From the NCBI GenBank assembly GCA_030533445.1, contig CM060083.1, positions 30,252,166 through 30,316,165 on the forward strand: DNA of 64,000 nt, read 5' to 3'. The first letter of the stretch is position 1; each line of letters opens with the position of its first letter. The notes under the pieces were generated by a model. It was not told the origin of the DNA and made no database searches. It saw only the letters and a program-made list of their open reading frames with translations. Source of the DNA: Cyprinodon diabolis (lineage: Eukaryota > Chordata > Actinopteri > Cyprinodontiformes > Cyprinodontidae). Positions 1-12,300 of this stretch are shown piece after piece. The translations under genes and the position numbers were made by a program.

Positions 1-774
1 TTAATGTTTTTGTAATCAAAATGTCATTTTTTTGGTATGAGTGAATTTATTCATTCATTTTTTATTTGTTGTTACATATCAGTCCAGAAAATGTAATCCA
101 AAGTCTGCATATTCAGTCTTTTGCATGTAAACTCAACCAGATTTACCTTTTCGTCAACTGACCTCCTGACTGAATGATCAACACTGTTCTAGGTTGATGT
201 GGAGCTGGAACACTGAGCAGCAACAGTAGAACAGCCACATATTTTAGAAGAGTGGTGTGCATCAGCATCTGGAATGCATCACAGCACAGCAAGTGAACAG
301 CTCTTACTTACACAGGTGCAGCAATTCAGCACAACTTCAAAATTTGGTTGAACAGAGGGCGAAAGGATCCGTATATGTTCAATAAGCGAAGTACAAAAAT
401 TATAATATGTTTTTGTTTCTCCATATTTGGTTTCAAACGAACAAACTTCCTGTATGTACATGCACCGCAAAGCCTTGCTATTGTTTATCCTTGTTTTTGT
501 TCTATTCTTTTGCCTTGAATCCAGAAATGTAAGAAGTAGCCATTAGGATCGGCCAACATCTGAGCTAAGTTTGAGGAAACTTCAAAGTACTTTCGTGATG
601 ACGTCAGCATCGAAACCAAAAGCAGATACATTTTGTTTTCAGTAAAATTAGTTAATCAGCACCAGTCTGTCGATATATTGCTTTTAAAGGAAAAAGTTTC
701 AGCTATGACCTTTAAAAGGACAAAAGTTGCAATGATTAACAAAAAACTATTATATATTGGTTTTACCATTACTG

Positions 775-819
775 TCCATCCATCCATCCATCCATCCATC
801 CATCCATCCATCCATGCAT
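775..819 (+). repeat. (CCAT)n microsatellite
   Basis: About ten uninterrupted tccatcca units end in tgcatc, directly abutting the GC-rich retroposon fragment. On the opposite strand this is a (TGGA)n tail at the 3' end of that fragment, which is typical of the fish retroposon it belongs to. Confidence 0.95.
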
Positions 820-1068
820 CTTGTTCCGCTTATCCGGGGTCAGGTTGCGGGGGTAGCAGCTTCAGTAGGGAGGCCCAGACGTCCCTCTCCCCAGCCACTT
901 GGGCCAGCTCTACCGGGGAAATCCCAAGGTGCTCCCACGCCAATTGAGAAACATAGTCCCTCCAGCGTGTCCTGGGTCTCCCCCTGGGCCTCCTCCCTGT
1001 GGGACGTGCCTCACCAGGGAAACGCCTCCTGGACGTCTCCCTGGTGATGCCTTGGGCATCTGATTAGG
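820..1068 (-). mobile_element. Teleost non-LTR retroposon 3' fragment with (TGGA)n tail
   Basis: This GC-rich block runs from ttgttccgcttatccggg to a ccctggtgatgcc region and stands out from AT-rich surroundings. Sequence of this type, with the CTTCCGCTTATCCGGGGTC start, the 'tctccagcgtgtcctgggtc' run and a CCAT microsatellite at one end, is a very common dispersed repeat in fish genomes. The simple-repeat tail implies that the retroposon's 3' end is at 775, so the element lies on the minus strand and is 5'-truncated near 1068. The exact family (L2/Maui-like is my guess) needs a repeat library. Overlapping open frames across it are not genes. Confidence 0.7.
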
Positions 1069-2137
1069 ATACATTAATCCAATTTAAAAAAAACTTTGCT
1101 GTAATTTATTGTACACCACACATGAGGTGTTCAAACTGGTGTCATATTTATGCAAAAATAGTCTTTCCAGGTTGAGTGCATAGATGACTGAAAATACTAA
1201 GCAGATTGGGCCTATCTAAACTGTGTTTATAAGTTATCTGTTGTTGCCAAGGTTTCATTCACAGTAAAATTGCTTTCATCCACGTCCCTCATCAAGTAAT
1301 TAAAAGTCTATTTAAGCAACTCATCTGTCCCTGTGCTCATTTTCAGCATCACTTTAAAAAGAGACCTTGATAAATTAAAGCAAGCCCTGATGAAATATTA
1401 ACATATCATTTGTAAATAATTTGTTTTTTGATAGAAACACAGTGGCTGCAGAGTGATCCACTTGTGAGTGCTGTGGCACAGTTAAGAGAAAGGCAACCTT
1501 GTTATAAGTAGGTCCAGGAGACCTTTTATTTTTTACTTATATCCGTGATCAGAAAAGCACTGATAAGCACTCTGTGGTCATTTAAAACAATGCTCGAGCT
1601 CAAAGAAGTTTTAACTTCATTTGAAACCAGAATAGTGCTGACTAATTGTTAGTTACAGAGATAGATGATTTGCATGTTAATTAACCATAAACATTTGGCT
1701 CCTACTGAGATTATTGAAGCTATATGCTAATTCAATACAAAGAATAAACCGTATGATTTTTCCCCCCACAGGGGGAATAGAAATTCTCAGAACAAGAACG
1801 CAACAACTAATCTCCTTGTAACTTTGTTAAGAATAAACTTCTAATTCAGTTTATGAAAACAACTCTAAAGTTATTTTCTGACTTTTTGCGAGTGACTTTG
1901 TTTAAATGCAATGAGTACAGCCAGTTTTCTGCCAGGGATGCCTTCCGGCAAATTCGCTCCGGTCCCATGAGATGACAAAGCAATGTTCTTGGTCTTTATT
2001 ATATTAACCTTCTACTTTACTGCATTTCCTTATTTGTGATATAAAGTTTTTATGTGTTGCCTGCAAAGTTATGTGGGAAAAGCAGTCAAAAAACATGCAG
2101 GGAGCACAAATAAGTTCACAGAAAAACCATAGCTTAC

Positions 2138-2168
2138 CGTAAATGCCTGTGGAAATACATGGGAAGGC
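2138..2168 (-). CDS. macrod2: macrod2 internal micro-exon (31 bp), macro-domain phosphate loop
   Basis: Read on the minus strand, this 31-bp exon encodes A-F-P-C-I-S-T-G-I-Y plus the first base of a Gly codon. It is preceded by a strong polypyrimidine tract ending in ttacag (about 2169-2192) and followed by the donor gtaagc (2137-2132). In macro-domain hydrolases of the MACROD type the STG(I/V)(Y/F)G loop wraps the diphosphate of ADP-ribose, so this exon carries part of the active site. It follows the 53552-53673 exon: that one ends in phase 0 with Val and this one starts with a whole Ala codon, giving the family's V-A-F-P-C junction. The next exon, expected to begin with the rest of the Gly codon and Phe-Pro-Asn/Glu-like residues, was not found in 1-2137. 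Recognition is from memory of MACROD2/MACROD1. The short length alone would be weak, but splice sites, phase and sequence agree. Confidence 0.93.
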
Positions 2169-3429
2169 CTGTAAGAAGAAAAAGAAAGAACAAAGAAACG
2201 ATTGTTAGTATAGACTATACAACGAGATAAAAACCCACCAATTTAAGCACAAAATCAGAGTATAAAAATTTGAAAAATATATTAAATATAATCATAAGGA
2301 ATTAAGTAATTACAATGTGGCAAAAAACATAACATTTTGCTCTTTTACAATAATGTAAAAGAATAATTTCAAATATGTTGATTCATGATTATGTTTTTAG
2401 CTTCCTGTAAACACAATACTGTGACTTCCCATTTGAAATCTGCAGCAGAGGTATTTAGACATAATCAACTGTGTGCCTGGCTACATGTGCATTAAACTGC
2501 AGGCATGTGGGACACACAGTGTTTACCTTTGGATGGTGCCTGTTTACCTATGTCTGCCTTCACCTGTTTGTTCCCAGGAGAAGCAATTTACAGAACCCTT
2601 TGCATGAATTCTTGCAATGCAAATATTCAACTACAGTATATTGTGAATACTGATATAGCTCCCATTTACAATGCACACACAAATACACAGATTAATTTAG
2701 GGTTTCTTTTTAAAACAACAGCATTTTTAAAGGCTATAGCTAAAGACCCCTTTATATACTCCCATATTAAAGTAAAGTCATGATCCCAGAATGTTAAAAG
2801 GAGATGTTTGGTAAATCTACATTAGGGAACAAGGCTGTTAATCCTCAACATTTAAAACAGCAGTCATTAGCTTATTTTGCCAAAGGGAAACAGTGAATCC
2901 CACCCCTGTATATTCATAGTTACATATACAATAAAGCTTGTTGTACCTAATAACACACAAATATCCACCCAAGGCCTCATTTCATCAGTATGCTATTACT
3001 CAGACTACTGGCATTTCTTTATTTTTACGGTTGATAGAAAACCTTGCCACTTGAACTTTTGATTCAAACTGAAGAGATTTTGGAGTTTTCACTTTTGTGT
3101 TAAAGTTGTAATATTTTAAAGTTAAAATAAAAAAAAAGCATCGGATAAACCTATAGTTCAAATAATTATTGTACTTAGTGCATCTTAATTTAAAAACGCT
3201 TAATTATTGAAAATAATGCAACAACAGATACCCTCATATTGATTCAATTTGGAGTGTTAGTTGAACTGAATAAAATTTGACTGTATTCGCTTTTATTTAT
3301 TTACTACATGTTTCTTTATTTATTTACTTTATACCCAAGTTCTCTTAATAGAAACAATAAAAATATAGGAGATTTTCAGTAAGCAGGTTTTTATTTTAGA
3401 TGGCTTACATTTTTGGCTTAAGAATTACT

Positions 3430-3559
3430 GAATTGATTTCAAATCACGGTATGAGATCGGATTGTTAGAAATGAATCAAAAATGGACCATGAATCAAATG
3501 GAAAACCATGAATCATGATATGAATCGTATCGTTGTTAAAATGAATCATTACACCCCTA
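3430..3559. mobile_element. Probable hAT-type element end with atgaatca sub-repeats
   Basis: The block carries about five spaced copies of an atgaatca-like motif. It ends in gaatcattacacccct followed by a, the complement of a TAGGGGTGTAA-type terminal repeat seen at the ends of some fish hAT elements. Only this end is visible. No matching inverted end was found upstream, so the copy is probably truncated. Confidence 0.4.
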
Positions 3560-3946
3560 CTCCACACTGGCAAAATGAAGTGCAGTTGACATCAGGAAAG
3601 GGAATATGAGCTAGCTTCAGCTTAGTACTTAAGGTAACTGCTCCTATATAAAGCTATAGCAAGACAAGTTTACTATAGACTTCACCTGTATGTGTCCAAA
3701 GGGCTATGCATTTAAACAAACTTTAAATCTAAATATTTTGTTTAAACTACAGTTGGGACAAGAAAACCAAGCAGTGTGAGGATAAATGGATCATAGGACA
3801 ACAATACCTGGAAGTGAATTAATAAGGACAAAATAATATCAATGATGTTAATTATATTATAATAATTAAACCTAGTATTATTTTATCAGCCTGCATAGGT
3901 TATGAATTTCCTACCTGTCATTTTTTCCCCATTTATCTTACAATTA

Positions 3947-4345
3947 CTAAATCTTAGGAAAAGTGAAATGTACCTGAAAAAAACCTCTACTTCACCTTCA
4001 AGCCTGCTCTGTACACCCAGAGCTAGAACCAAACATGGAGAAGCAGCATTTAGTTCCTATGTTCCACTTATTTGGAACAAACTTTCAGAAGACTGTAAAA
4101 GTGCTGAAAGCCTGAGTCAGTTAAAAACCCACTTATTTAGAACTGCCTTTGACTGTTGAAGTTAAACTGTTAATTTAGGTATTATCATTTTTAAATTGTG
4201 GTCAAACCTGTTTTTACCATGTTGTTTTCTTCATTTGCTTTTTTCTGCCTGTACTGTTTGACTATTTTATTGTTTAATTCATATAAAGTAATTTCAATTG
4301 TCCTTGTATAGAATTGCACTATACAAATATTGTCTTGCCTTTGTG
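3947..4345 (+). pseudogene. 3' end of an L2-like LINE: RT C-terminal tail plus 3' UTR
   Basis: In the frame beginning at 3902, residues from about 3947 to the stop at 4157-4159 read like the end of an L2/CR1-type LINE reverse-transcriptase protein. They show TPRARTKHGEAAFSSYVP, then LIWNKLSEDCKSAESLSQLK, then THLF. This is the '(A)P-LWN-LP---R-A-SL--FK--LKTHLF' tail. After the stop, an AT-rich 3' UTR ends near ttgcactatacaaatattgtcttgcc. This matches the 'gcactatataaataaa-ttg-cttg' terminus usual in fish L2 elements. The upstream polymerase and endonuclease domains are absent, so this is a 5'-truncated dead copy. Flanking target-site duplications were not resolved. Confidence 0.7.
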
Positions 4346-7300
4346 TTTATAAAAAAAAAACTTCCATATAACACAGTATAAAAATTCAAACTATGAGCTT
4401 TTTATAGGCTAAAGAGCAAAAAACTCAACATATATTTATGAATGTCTTTTCTGAAATGATTATAAAAAGTAACTACCTAGTAATAGTTCTTGCTTTGTTG
4501 CATTTTGGAACAGATATATTATTCAAGCATGGCTTTAAAGCTTAAAATAGTTTCATTATTCTTTACTCCGGTGAGCTAATATATTATGATGCATAGGCCT
4601 CTCTGTGAGCTTCCCTTTATCCCATTCATCTTTTAAGTACATTAATAAACACTAAAGAGGAAGGATTTTTCCAAATGTCCTGTTTGTCCTCAAAACAAAT
4701 TAAATAAGCGCCTCAGTTCCTGCATTCATCAAAAAGTGTTGCTAAAGCATTAATATAGTAAAGATACAAATGGGGAAAAATGTAAATGGTACAATAGAAC
4801 CTCACACATCTGGATGGACATAAAACAGCTAAGACATATCAAAATACAACAACAATATGTGAATTTGCTCCTCAGTCAAAAGAAAGCCAGCAGTTTTTCT
4901 TTTTCCACACTGACCCTGCCAAGTTGGATTTAAAAATATGTTGCTGCTTTCAGCTATGTCAAGATCACCTCATTTCAGAAAGAAAAACACGATTAATAGA
5001 TCTGAAGAAGGGGAGAACAAAAACAGTGTTCCTCTTGTGGTTTCTGAAATAATCATGCAATCATATTAAGATGGCGCACACGCTACAGCCCCTAGTTTGA
5101 AATACAATAGCCCTGTTTGTCCTTGGTTTAAGTGATGAGGAATGAGTCTCTGCTTGCTTTCTTATTTACCAGTTTTCAGCCTCTGCCTGTCAGGGTAAAT
5201 CTCTCTTATTTTAGGCTGATTTAAATCTTTTACCAAAGCTTTGACCTTTTCTGATGACTGTCTGGGTCTGACACAAACCACAAAGGATGAAGCATGGCAG
5301 AGTGCGGCACTTTCTAGTCCAGTGATAAATTCTGCCTGTGGCAAAGAAAGAGGCCAGCTAAAAGTACAAAAGGGTTAAATAACTAAACATTTAGGTTAGT
5401 TTGGGGAAAATTATAACCAAGTAAATTATAGTATGGTTGCATTTTAAGCCTATCTAAGTGGGAGAATCAATTCTAAAATAAGAGCAAGGATAAATATTAC
5501 AATCAGTTAAGATTAAAAACATTTTCTAATACCTTACATAAGCTTTTGCCTCCAAAACTGTTATCCAATATAATTTGAACAGCCCCAATGTCAGTCGCTT
5601 TAACTTGAATGTCTGCTTTGACATCAGCTAATTCCCACAATATCACAGTGAGGCAATGACAACCCGCAGCATAATCAATGAAATTCCCTTTTATTAGTCT
5701 GCTGGCTAATCCATTAAAAACTATTGATCTTGCTGTTGTGAAGAAGAAGCATCAGATAATCACCTAATTGGATGCTGTCAGGATCTGAGCCCACTATGAC
5801 ACATGTATTTGCTTTGTTTAAGGGGTGTTTATTGACAGAAGTAAGACAACCAGAGAACTGTACAAAACGTTTTGAGGACTAATATATTTATAGTGTCAAC
5901 CAGTCAGTACCACAGTGCAGGGGACTAATGGATCAGAAATTAAAAATTCCAGCTTTATAGCGACTTCCACTCACAAAATAAATATCAAAGGCATCTAACT
6001 ATTCATTTCTTTTAAGAACTTTACTACCGGAGTAAAACTATAGCAGAAAAAAGGAAATAGCCAGAGCAAAGCTAGTGTCTCTAAAATAATTATTTTCCAG
6101 AGCCAAACGAGGAGAGCCAATGATTAGAGAAACTGTTGGATTTCGTGTCCCTGATTCCTTCTAACTGTGCTTACTGGACCACAAGCACAGAGCGCAGCAC
6201 CTGGGTTAAATGCTTAGAGTAAATATTGCGCACAATGATGGAAAAATAGCCCCTTCACCTGCAATTTTTTCATGCTTCTGACAAGCTGATTAAAAAACCT
6301 AATGATGTTTATCCTTCCACAAAAACACTGGAAGTGACATTGCGTGACTGCCACTGCATTGTGACAGCAACAGTCTCCTCAGGTGCATAAATGTGTTCCC
6401 GATGGGGAGCAGCGGCATGTCCACTAGTCATCTAGTGCATGATGCAAAGCCCGCAGAGAAAATTAGGAATGTACCTGCAGACATGTACAGCAGAGTCATT
6501 GAGTAGAACTGTTTCTCTTTTGCCGAGTGAGAGGATGACACAATGTTCTGTAGTACAGATTCAGCGATACTATGTATGGGATCAAGCTTGAAGTTAAACA
6601 TACTTAATAGTTTCCTTAGAGTGAAAGCTGTATTCATAAGGCATATTCACGCATTGTGTTGGGATGTGGTATATGTTGCCTGCAGCCTATCTGTTAATAT
6701 CTCCTGATCCCTGTTATCCCACTGCTATTATGGTAATGAAGAAGGCCAGCATATTCAGTTAACACAGCCTTTTCAATTCAGTGTTTATTTTACTGTATTT
6801 ATTGATCAGATGGATCAGTAAAATGTGGAGGTTTTCATGCAATGAATGTTTTTTTTTTTCTTTAGATATGAGTTATTTTGAAAGTTTCATTACATTGTAC
6901 AAGGCTAGCTGTTTTATTTTCAAGTGCGCAGTTTACATTACATTACATAGTTTATAATAAAGAGCTCAAAATAAATACTTGTTGTGTTCTCAACAGTAGA
7001 ACTTTACTCAAAATAAGCTGCAAAAAAGCTGCTTTCCCTAAATGATAACTACAAAAGTAATGTACCTTAATAATAATAGAAGTACAGAGTAATCAGCAAA
7101 AGTTATTATTTTTAAAGTAACTTCCCTAACAGTGTTTACCGATTGCTGAGAACAGTAAGAATTAAGAATTTCTTTTCAACAGGAATGATGTTCTGCAAAT
7201 ATTCTGCAAACCAGAAACATTAAAATGACCTTGAAGGTGAAGTAGCCAAGCTTTATTGAACAATTTAATGAAATTAAACTTAAATTTCAGGGTTTTGTAC

Positions 7301-8190
7301 CTCAAGAAGGAAATTACAAAATTAATAAATCATTTCAATTGTTGTGACAGAATCAAAGCTAGGAACTGCATACAGCAAAAAGACTAGTATAGCTATTCTT
7401 GTATTCCCTTTAATTTTGCATCAATCCTGCGCATCCCGTTTACACAGTCTAAGAGTTTGGGGTCTGGCATTAATTAGGTCAGTAAATGAAATAGGCAGTT
7501 ATGACCTATGATTTTGTGTTTAATAGATTTCTTTCTCTGGCTGCTTGTTAGAAATGAGTCAGCATGTATTCCAGCAACCATACCATAAGGCTTTGCCTGA
7601 CACACCAGTTGGTAGCAGATATACTTTGCTTACAGTGTGTTTGGAAATTGGTCACCGGGGAAATTATTTTGCTGCTGGGACTCCTCCCTAATCTATCACA
7701 ACAATTTTAAGTGGAGCATCCTTCCTCTAAGCATCTCCACAAAGATCAGAATGCATCACAGCAAACGATAGTTTCTGTATATCATTACAAAAGAAAAAAA
7801 TAAGTATTATACCCCATAGATGTGTTTTGTATGTAACACTGAAATGATTAAGATCATTAAACCAATGTTGATATCCAGCAAATACAAAGTTAAAAGAAAT
7901 TCAAAAGCAGATGAGAAACAAAGTCTTTGGCATCCATCAGCCTGGACAAGTTTAGAGAGAGTTATTTCTAAGGCTTTGAGATCCAAATGAATCATAGAAA
8001 AAGCCGCTATCTTCTCAGCAGTGAATGGCAAAGAGGAGATTAAAAACATCAAGAACAATGTCTAAAGCACTGCAGGCCTCACTTACCTAAATTAAGGTCA
8101 ATGTTTGATTAAACAAGGCAGGAAGCAGCGCTAACCTGAGCAACAAGACCAACTCATATTGGCCACAACATATCTTAACAGAATTTTAGT
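4346..8190. other. Intronic stretch with nothing recognised
   Basis: AT-rich sequence with short open frames only. No exon, RNA gene, terminal repeat or known repeat could be supported by eye. Confidence 0.5.
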
Positions 8191-8194
8191 TAGC

Positions 8195-8263
8195 AATGTG
8201 TACAGTCGTACATTGTACAAATGTACGGCTGTATGAATTGCTTTACGGACTGCTGTACACATT
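8195..8263. repeat. Nested inverted repeats (69-bp cruciform-like block)
   Basis: The outer arms aatgtgtacag (8195-8205) and ctgtacacatt (8253-8263) are perfect complements. Inside them, tacagtcgtacat (8201-8213) pairs with atgtacggctgta (8221-8233) with one mismatch. The left outer and inner arms overlap, so two alternative hairpins compete for the same left segment. The downstream 8270-8800 stretch is more GC-rich and may be part of the same unknown element. Confidence 0.65.
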
Positions 8264-9124
8264 TACTAAAAAAATGACAAATTGTACACCCTGTTTTTCC
8301 GCTTGAAAATTTGCTCAAATGTGCAATATTTCACAAGCAGTAGATGCTGCAGTTGGACAAAATGAATTTTTGCTGCTCGACATGCTACATCAACCAATCA
8401 GATACGCTGATTTGCGAGCTGGCAGGGAGACGGACACAGCGCTGCTGATGCAGAGCAATATCATCACTCCATTGAAACTGTATATGAAGACCTAAATTAA
8501 ATTAAAATGTCAAAACCTGCTGTCAAAATATGTTCGCTTTTTTTATTCTGGTTCCTACAGTTTGTACCACAAACCTGAAAAACGCCAACATCTACTTCCA
8601 GCTGCTACAAACAGTAAGGAAAATCCCCCAAGAGGCGACCGAGCCTGAGGCAGCTGCTGACGGGGATTCCCAGTAACAACACACCATTGCTCTGTCGGGG
8701 CCTGCGCGCCTCCAACAGCGAAATAATATTTTATGGCAGGATCGTAATCTTGATGAACTGACTGCACAGACGGTATTTTGAGGTGGACTTTCTCACTTAA
8801 AAGCATATAACTACCCACTTATCACAGCAAATACAGCAAAGCCATTCTCTGCCATTGAACACAGGAGCAGCAGAAGCATCAGATGTATCTGTACAAACTT
8901 AACACACCTTAATGTGTATAAGCATCAAAAATGAAGCAGCAGGTACAGCAGGTGTGAAAATAGCATTACACTTTCTGATTGTTTGAATTAACCTATGAAA
9001 CATAATATTGTACCTAACATTTCCTTATGAAGTTTCCACCTCTAGTCAAGCACACACATTTTCCATAATCAGGAAAAAAAATAGTGTTATAACAAATACA
9101 AAAAGTTAACTGTCTTCTACCTCA

Positions 9125-9395
9125 AAATGCAGGAAATAGCATTTCAGAGAGTTTACATTTCAAAATTTTTCTGGGGGAGGATACCCCTGGACCCCCCTTT
9201 GCCGTGCAAAGCCTAAAGATGCAATACACCAAGGTGTACACCCTACGAAATATAGCTAAAATTCTGTATCTTAATGAACTCACAATTTCTTTTAGCAATT
9301 CATATTTGGTGAAATTAAAGACATAAGTGGGTTTCTGTTTTAGAAAGTGTGTCTCCTGGTGGATTTGGCAAAAATCTGACATCGTTTTAGAAAAA
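9125..9395. repeat. Possible decayed DNA-transposon fragment with G/C-run palindrome
   Basis: A gggggaggatacccctgg run followed by accccccttt is set in AT-rich sequence, with a conserved-looking aaaatttttctggggg lead. Similar G-run/C-run blocks occur in some fish DNA transposons, but I cannot place this one. The 86-codon minus-strand frame over it shows no known domain. Confidence 0.25.
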
Positions 9396-9399
9396 AAAG

Positions 9400-12300
9400 A
9401 AAGATCTGTGGCTACTTTGCTTTGGCATCTAGATTACATTATTAAAATATAATATATTGTTATCTTAGAGGCCATCTTTGAAATATGTTCAAATCTATTT
9501 GATCATGTAAAGCATTTAAGTCTGACAAAATGCAAAATTACACTATGTAAGTGCCCTGTTTGAGCAGTTTTATTAATTGGTATGACTAACTTACACTAGA
9601 CAGTGCTCCATAAACCACCATTATTCCACCAATAGATCTGATACCCTGCAGTTCCCAGCCATTTGTTAAGCAGCAGGAAGTGACACAGTAAAGCTGAACT
9701 TGCAGTAAAATGCAGCAGTGTCCTGTGGTAGGTGCTTCACTATCCCATGCTGCCTGCACAGAAGAGTAGCCTTGAGCACATAGGTTAAAGGGAGAGAAAG
9801 CCATGCTGAGTGACTACAGGATTCTGCCAGGGGAACGCTTGGTCTTGGCTGGCTGAGTAAATGGCACTGGACCTGGGGTATTGCCCCAGTAGGCTGAGGC
9901 CTCGTAGCCTGTTTGCAGATGGAATCTATGCTTATAAATCACAGCAGCATGGGGAGACCCAGCGCAAATATAACCACAAGGCTGTTATTATACACAAGTG
10001 TTGCCACAGCGTGGAATTACATCAGAGCATTAGAAAATGAATCCAAGACAATCTTCTTTGTTGACAGCAGCAAGTCTTAAATTCTGCTTCCTCTGCTGTA
10101 ATCAGATACAGGCTGCAGCTGTAAAATCACATCACTGTTACAGAGCAGGGTATTTAAGCATCACACATTAACACCGTTTTATTCTGCATAATACCTCGGC
10201 CTATATTCCTACATGAGCATTGATTGTCTGAGTGTCATTATGCTAAATGGAGGATGGAGAAATGTAGGGGATAGGAAACCTGGCACCTAATGGCCCGAGA
10301 ACATCCAACCTTTTTTATACCTGCTTTGATGAAATTAAACTATTATCAAAATTATATCTGTCCATAAGAACGTAGCACAGCTGGCTGTACAAGAAGCAAC
10401 ACAGTAGCCTCGGTGGTCGCCTTAAAATAGTTTATACAATGTAAGCTATAAGTGGAGGAACCCTTGATGTTTTGAGTCACAACTGGTTTCTTCCTTCTTG
10501 CTAACAATAAAATCAGAAAAAAGCCTGCTAACAAGTCTTTCCATGTCATCTAAAGAAAACCTGACATTTAAATCCAACTGTTACCAGTGCTTATCTTTTT
10601 AGTGTGTTTGTGTTAAATATCGGTGTGAATTCTATCAGCACAAAAAAAAAAAACATGAAACATCAAAGGAAAATATGCAATGTTAAAATTTGAATTCGCT
10701 CTGACTGAATTGTTTGTGCAGTGTTTTCTTGCTGATTTTTCTTCCAACAAAACAAATGCTTAAACAAAAAACAAACAATGTTAAAATATGGTTGCAAATT
10801 CTAAAGAGCTGTGGAAAGAAGCATCCCACTCGTCTAAACAGGGAAATCTATTCGGTTTCAAAGCTTTTCAACACTAACTTTACCCTTCACTTAAATCATG
10901 AATTAAGCTTTAGTTTTTTTTAGTTCAAAACGCATCAGAGATCCAATTAATGCTTGATTTTTATATTCACATAACCACTTAAAAAGACCCTTCCTGATAT
11001 GATGAAGTAGGCTTAAAGATCTCAGAAACCATTTGATCATGAACCATTTAATAACAGATGAAAAATGCATTTAAAGATGCATTTTAGTCTGGAGTAGGTT
11101 ATAAAGCCATATCTAAAGCTTTGAGTCTTTTGTAAACCTTTAGTGAGAAATATTATACTTTTCCTCTGGGTTGTCTGGCCTTGAAGAATTACTGCACGAC
11201 TGCATTGACGAGTCATCCAGGAGGTCACAAACGATTGCAGGCTTCACTTGATTCAGCTATGGTTGTACATAATGATTTAAAACAGAGAGACTGGACAAGA
11301 TCCACTTCCACAGGAGAGGCACAAAGGGAAGAAATACTGCTGACCAAAGAAAACATAAAGACCTGCCTCACATTAAGAACAACACACATTGATTATCACC
11401 ATGTCTTTTATGAAATATTTAGTGCACAGTTAAACTTATTTCAAAGATTTACTTCACATTCGTTCTGACACAAAACTAACAGAACATTTCAGGAAAAGAT
11501 CAACCCGTTTTCCCTGTATAGGAAATAATTTTCCTTATATATGAAATTTGAAAATTTTTTTTATATCTATAAATTTTTTATGCCTAAATTAGTTGTGGAA
11601 TATACAAATATATTTTTGCAGCAATGCAGAATTTTTGGCACCAAAAAGCATCAAAGGCTGATACAGAAGTTAGTTCAACCATCTTTGCAATTATGACCAT
11701 TCTCATCTTTTTCGCGATTAGTCACAGCTGTCAGGTAGCGACAGCCTATGGCGACAGCTGGCTGTGACAGCAAATCCCATAATTTATCTTTTTCTCATAC
11801 ACTGCGTAGACACTTTCTTTCTTATGACTCTTGGCCATTTTCAAAGAAACACAGCAATAAAGATGAGCGTCATGACTGTCTGAAACCATACCTCACCATA
11901 AACATACGACACAAAGTGTGCATGCACAGGAAAAAGATAGCTAACTGGGGATTAGCACATACAGTAGCAGCCATTCAATATGGCCCCTCCCAAGCAGATG
12001 CCAGCCAAATGGCAGCCCACTTCCCTGCAACTCCCAGCAAAATCCCCTCCAATTTTCAGCCACTGGAGTGACCCCTCCTTCTCCCTATTGTGCATATTTT
12101 TTTTTTACTCTGACTCCACCCTTTCACTCAATTACAGGGTTTGACCAGGAAATGGTGCTTCTCTTTCAATCTTAATGTCCACAAATTGTGAAAGAAAGAA
12201 TATTTTAGTACAAAGATTGATGTTTAAAAATAAATTGTAAGGGACCAGCTAAGGACCAGCCAAGGACCAGCCAAGGCCCACCATCAAGGAAAGTGGAGAC

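Larger units (their letters stand above)
1..2137 (-). other. macrod2: partial downstream macrod2 intron
   Basis: This lies downstream of the micro-exon donor. Apart from the (CCAT)n-linked retroposon fragment at 775-1068, I see no exon, RNA gene or repeat that I can name. The next macrod2 coding exon is not here. Confidence 0.75.

Noticed and set aside
633..1047. Two overlapping open frames with Ile-His-Pro-Ser repeats
   Set aside because: They are the CCAT microsatellite and retroposon fragment read in two frames; no gene.
3902..4159. 85-codon open frame as a host gene
   Set aside because: Its residues are the C-terminal tail of an L2-like LINE followed by the LINE 3' end.
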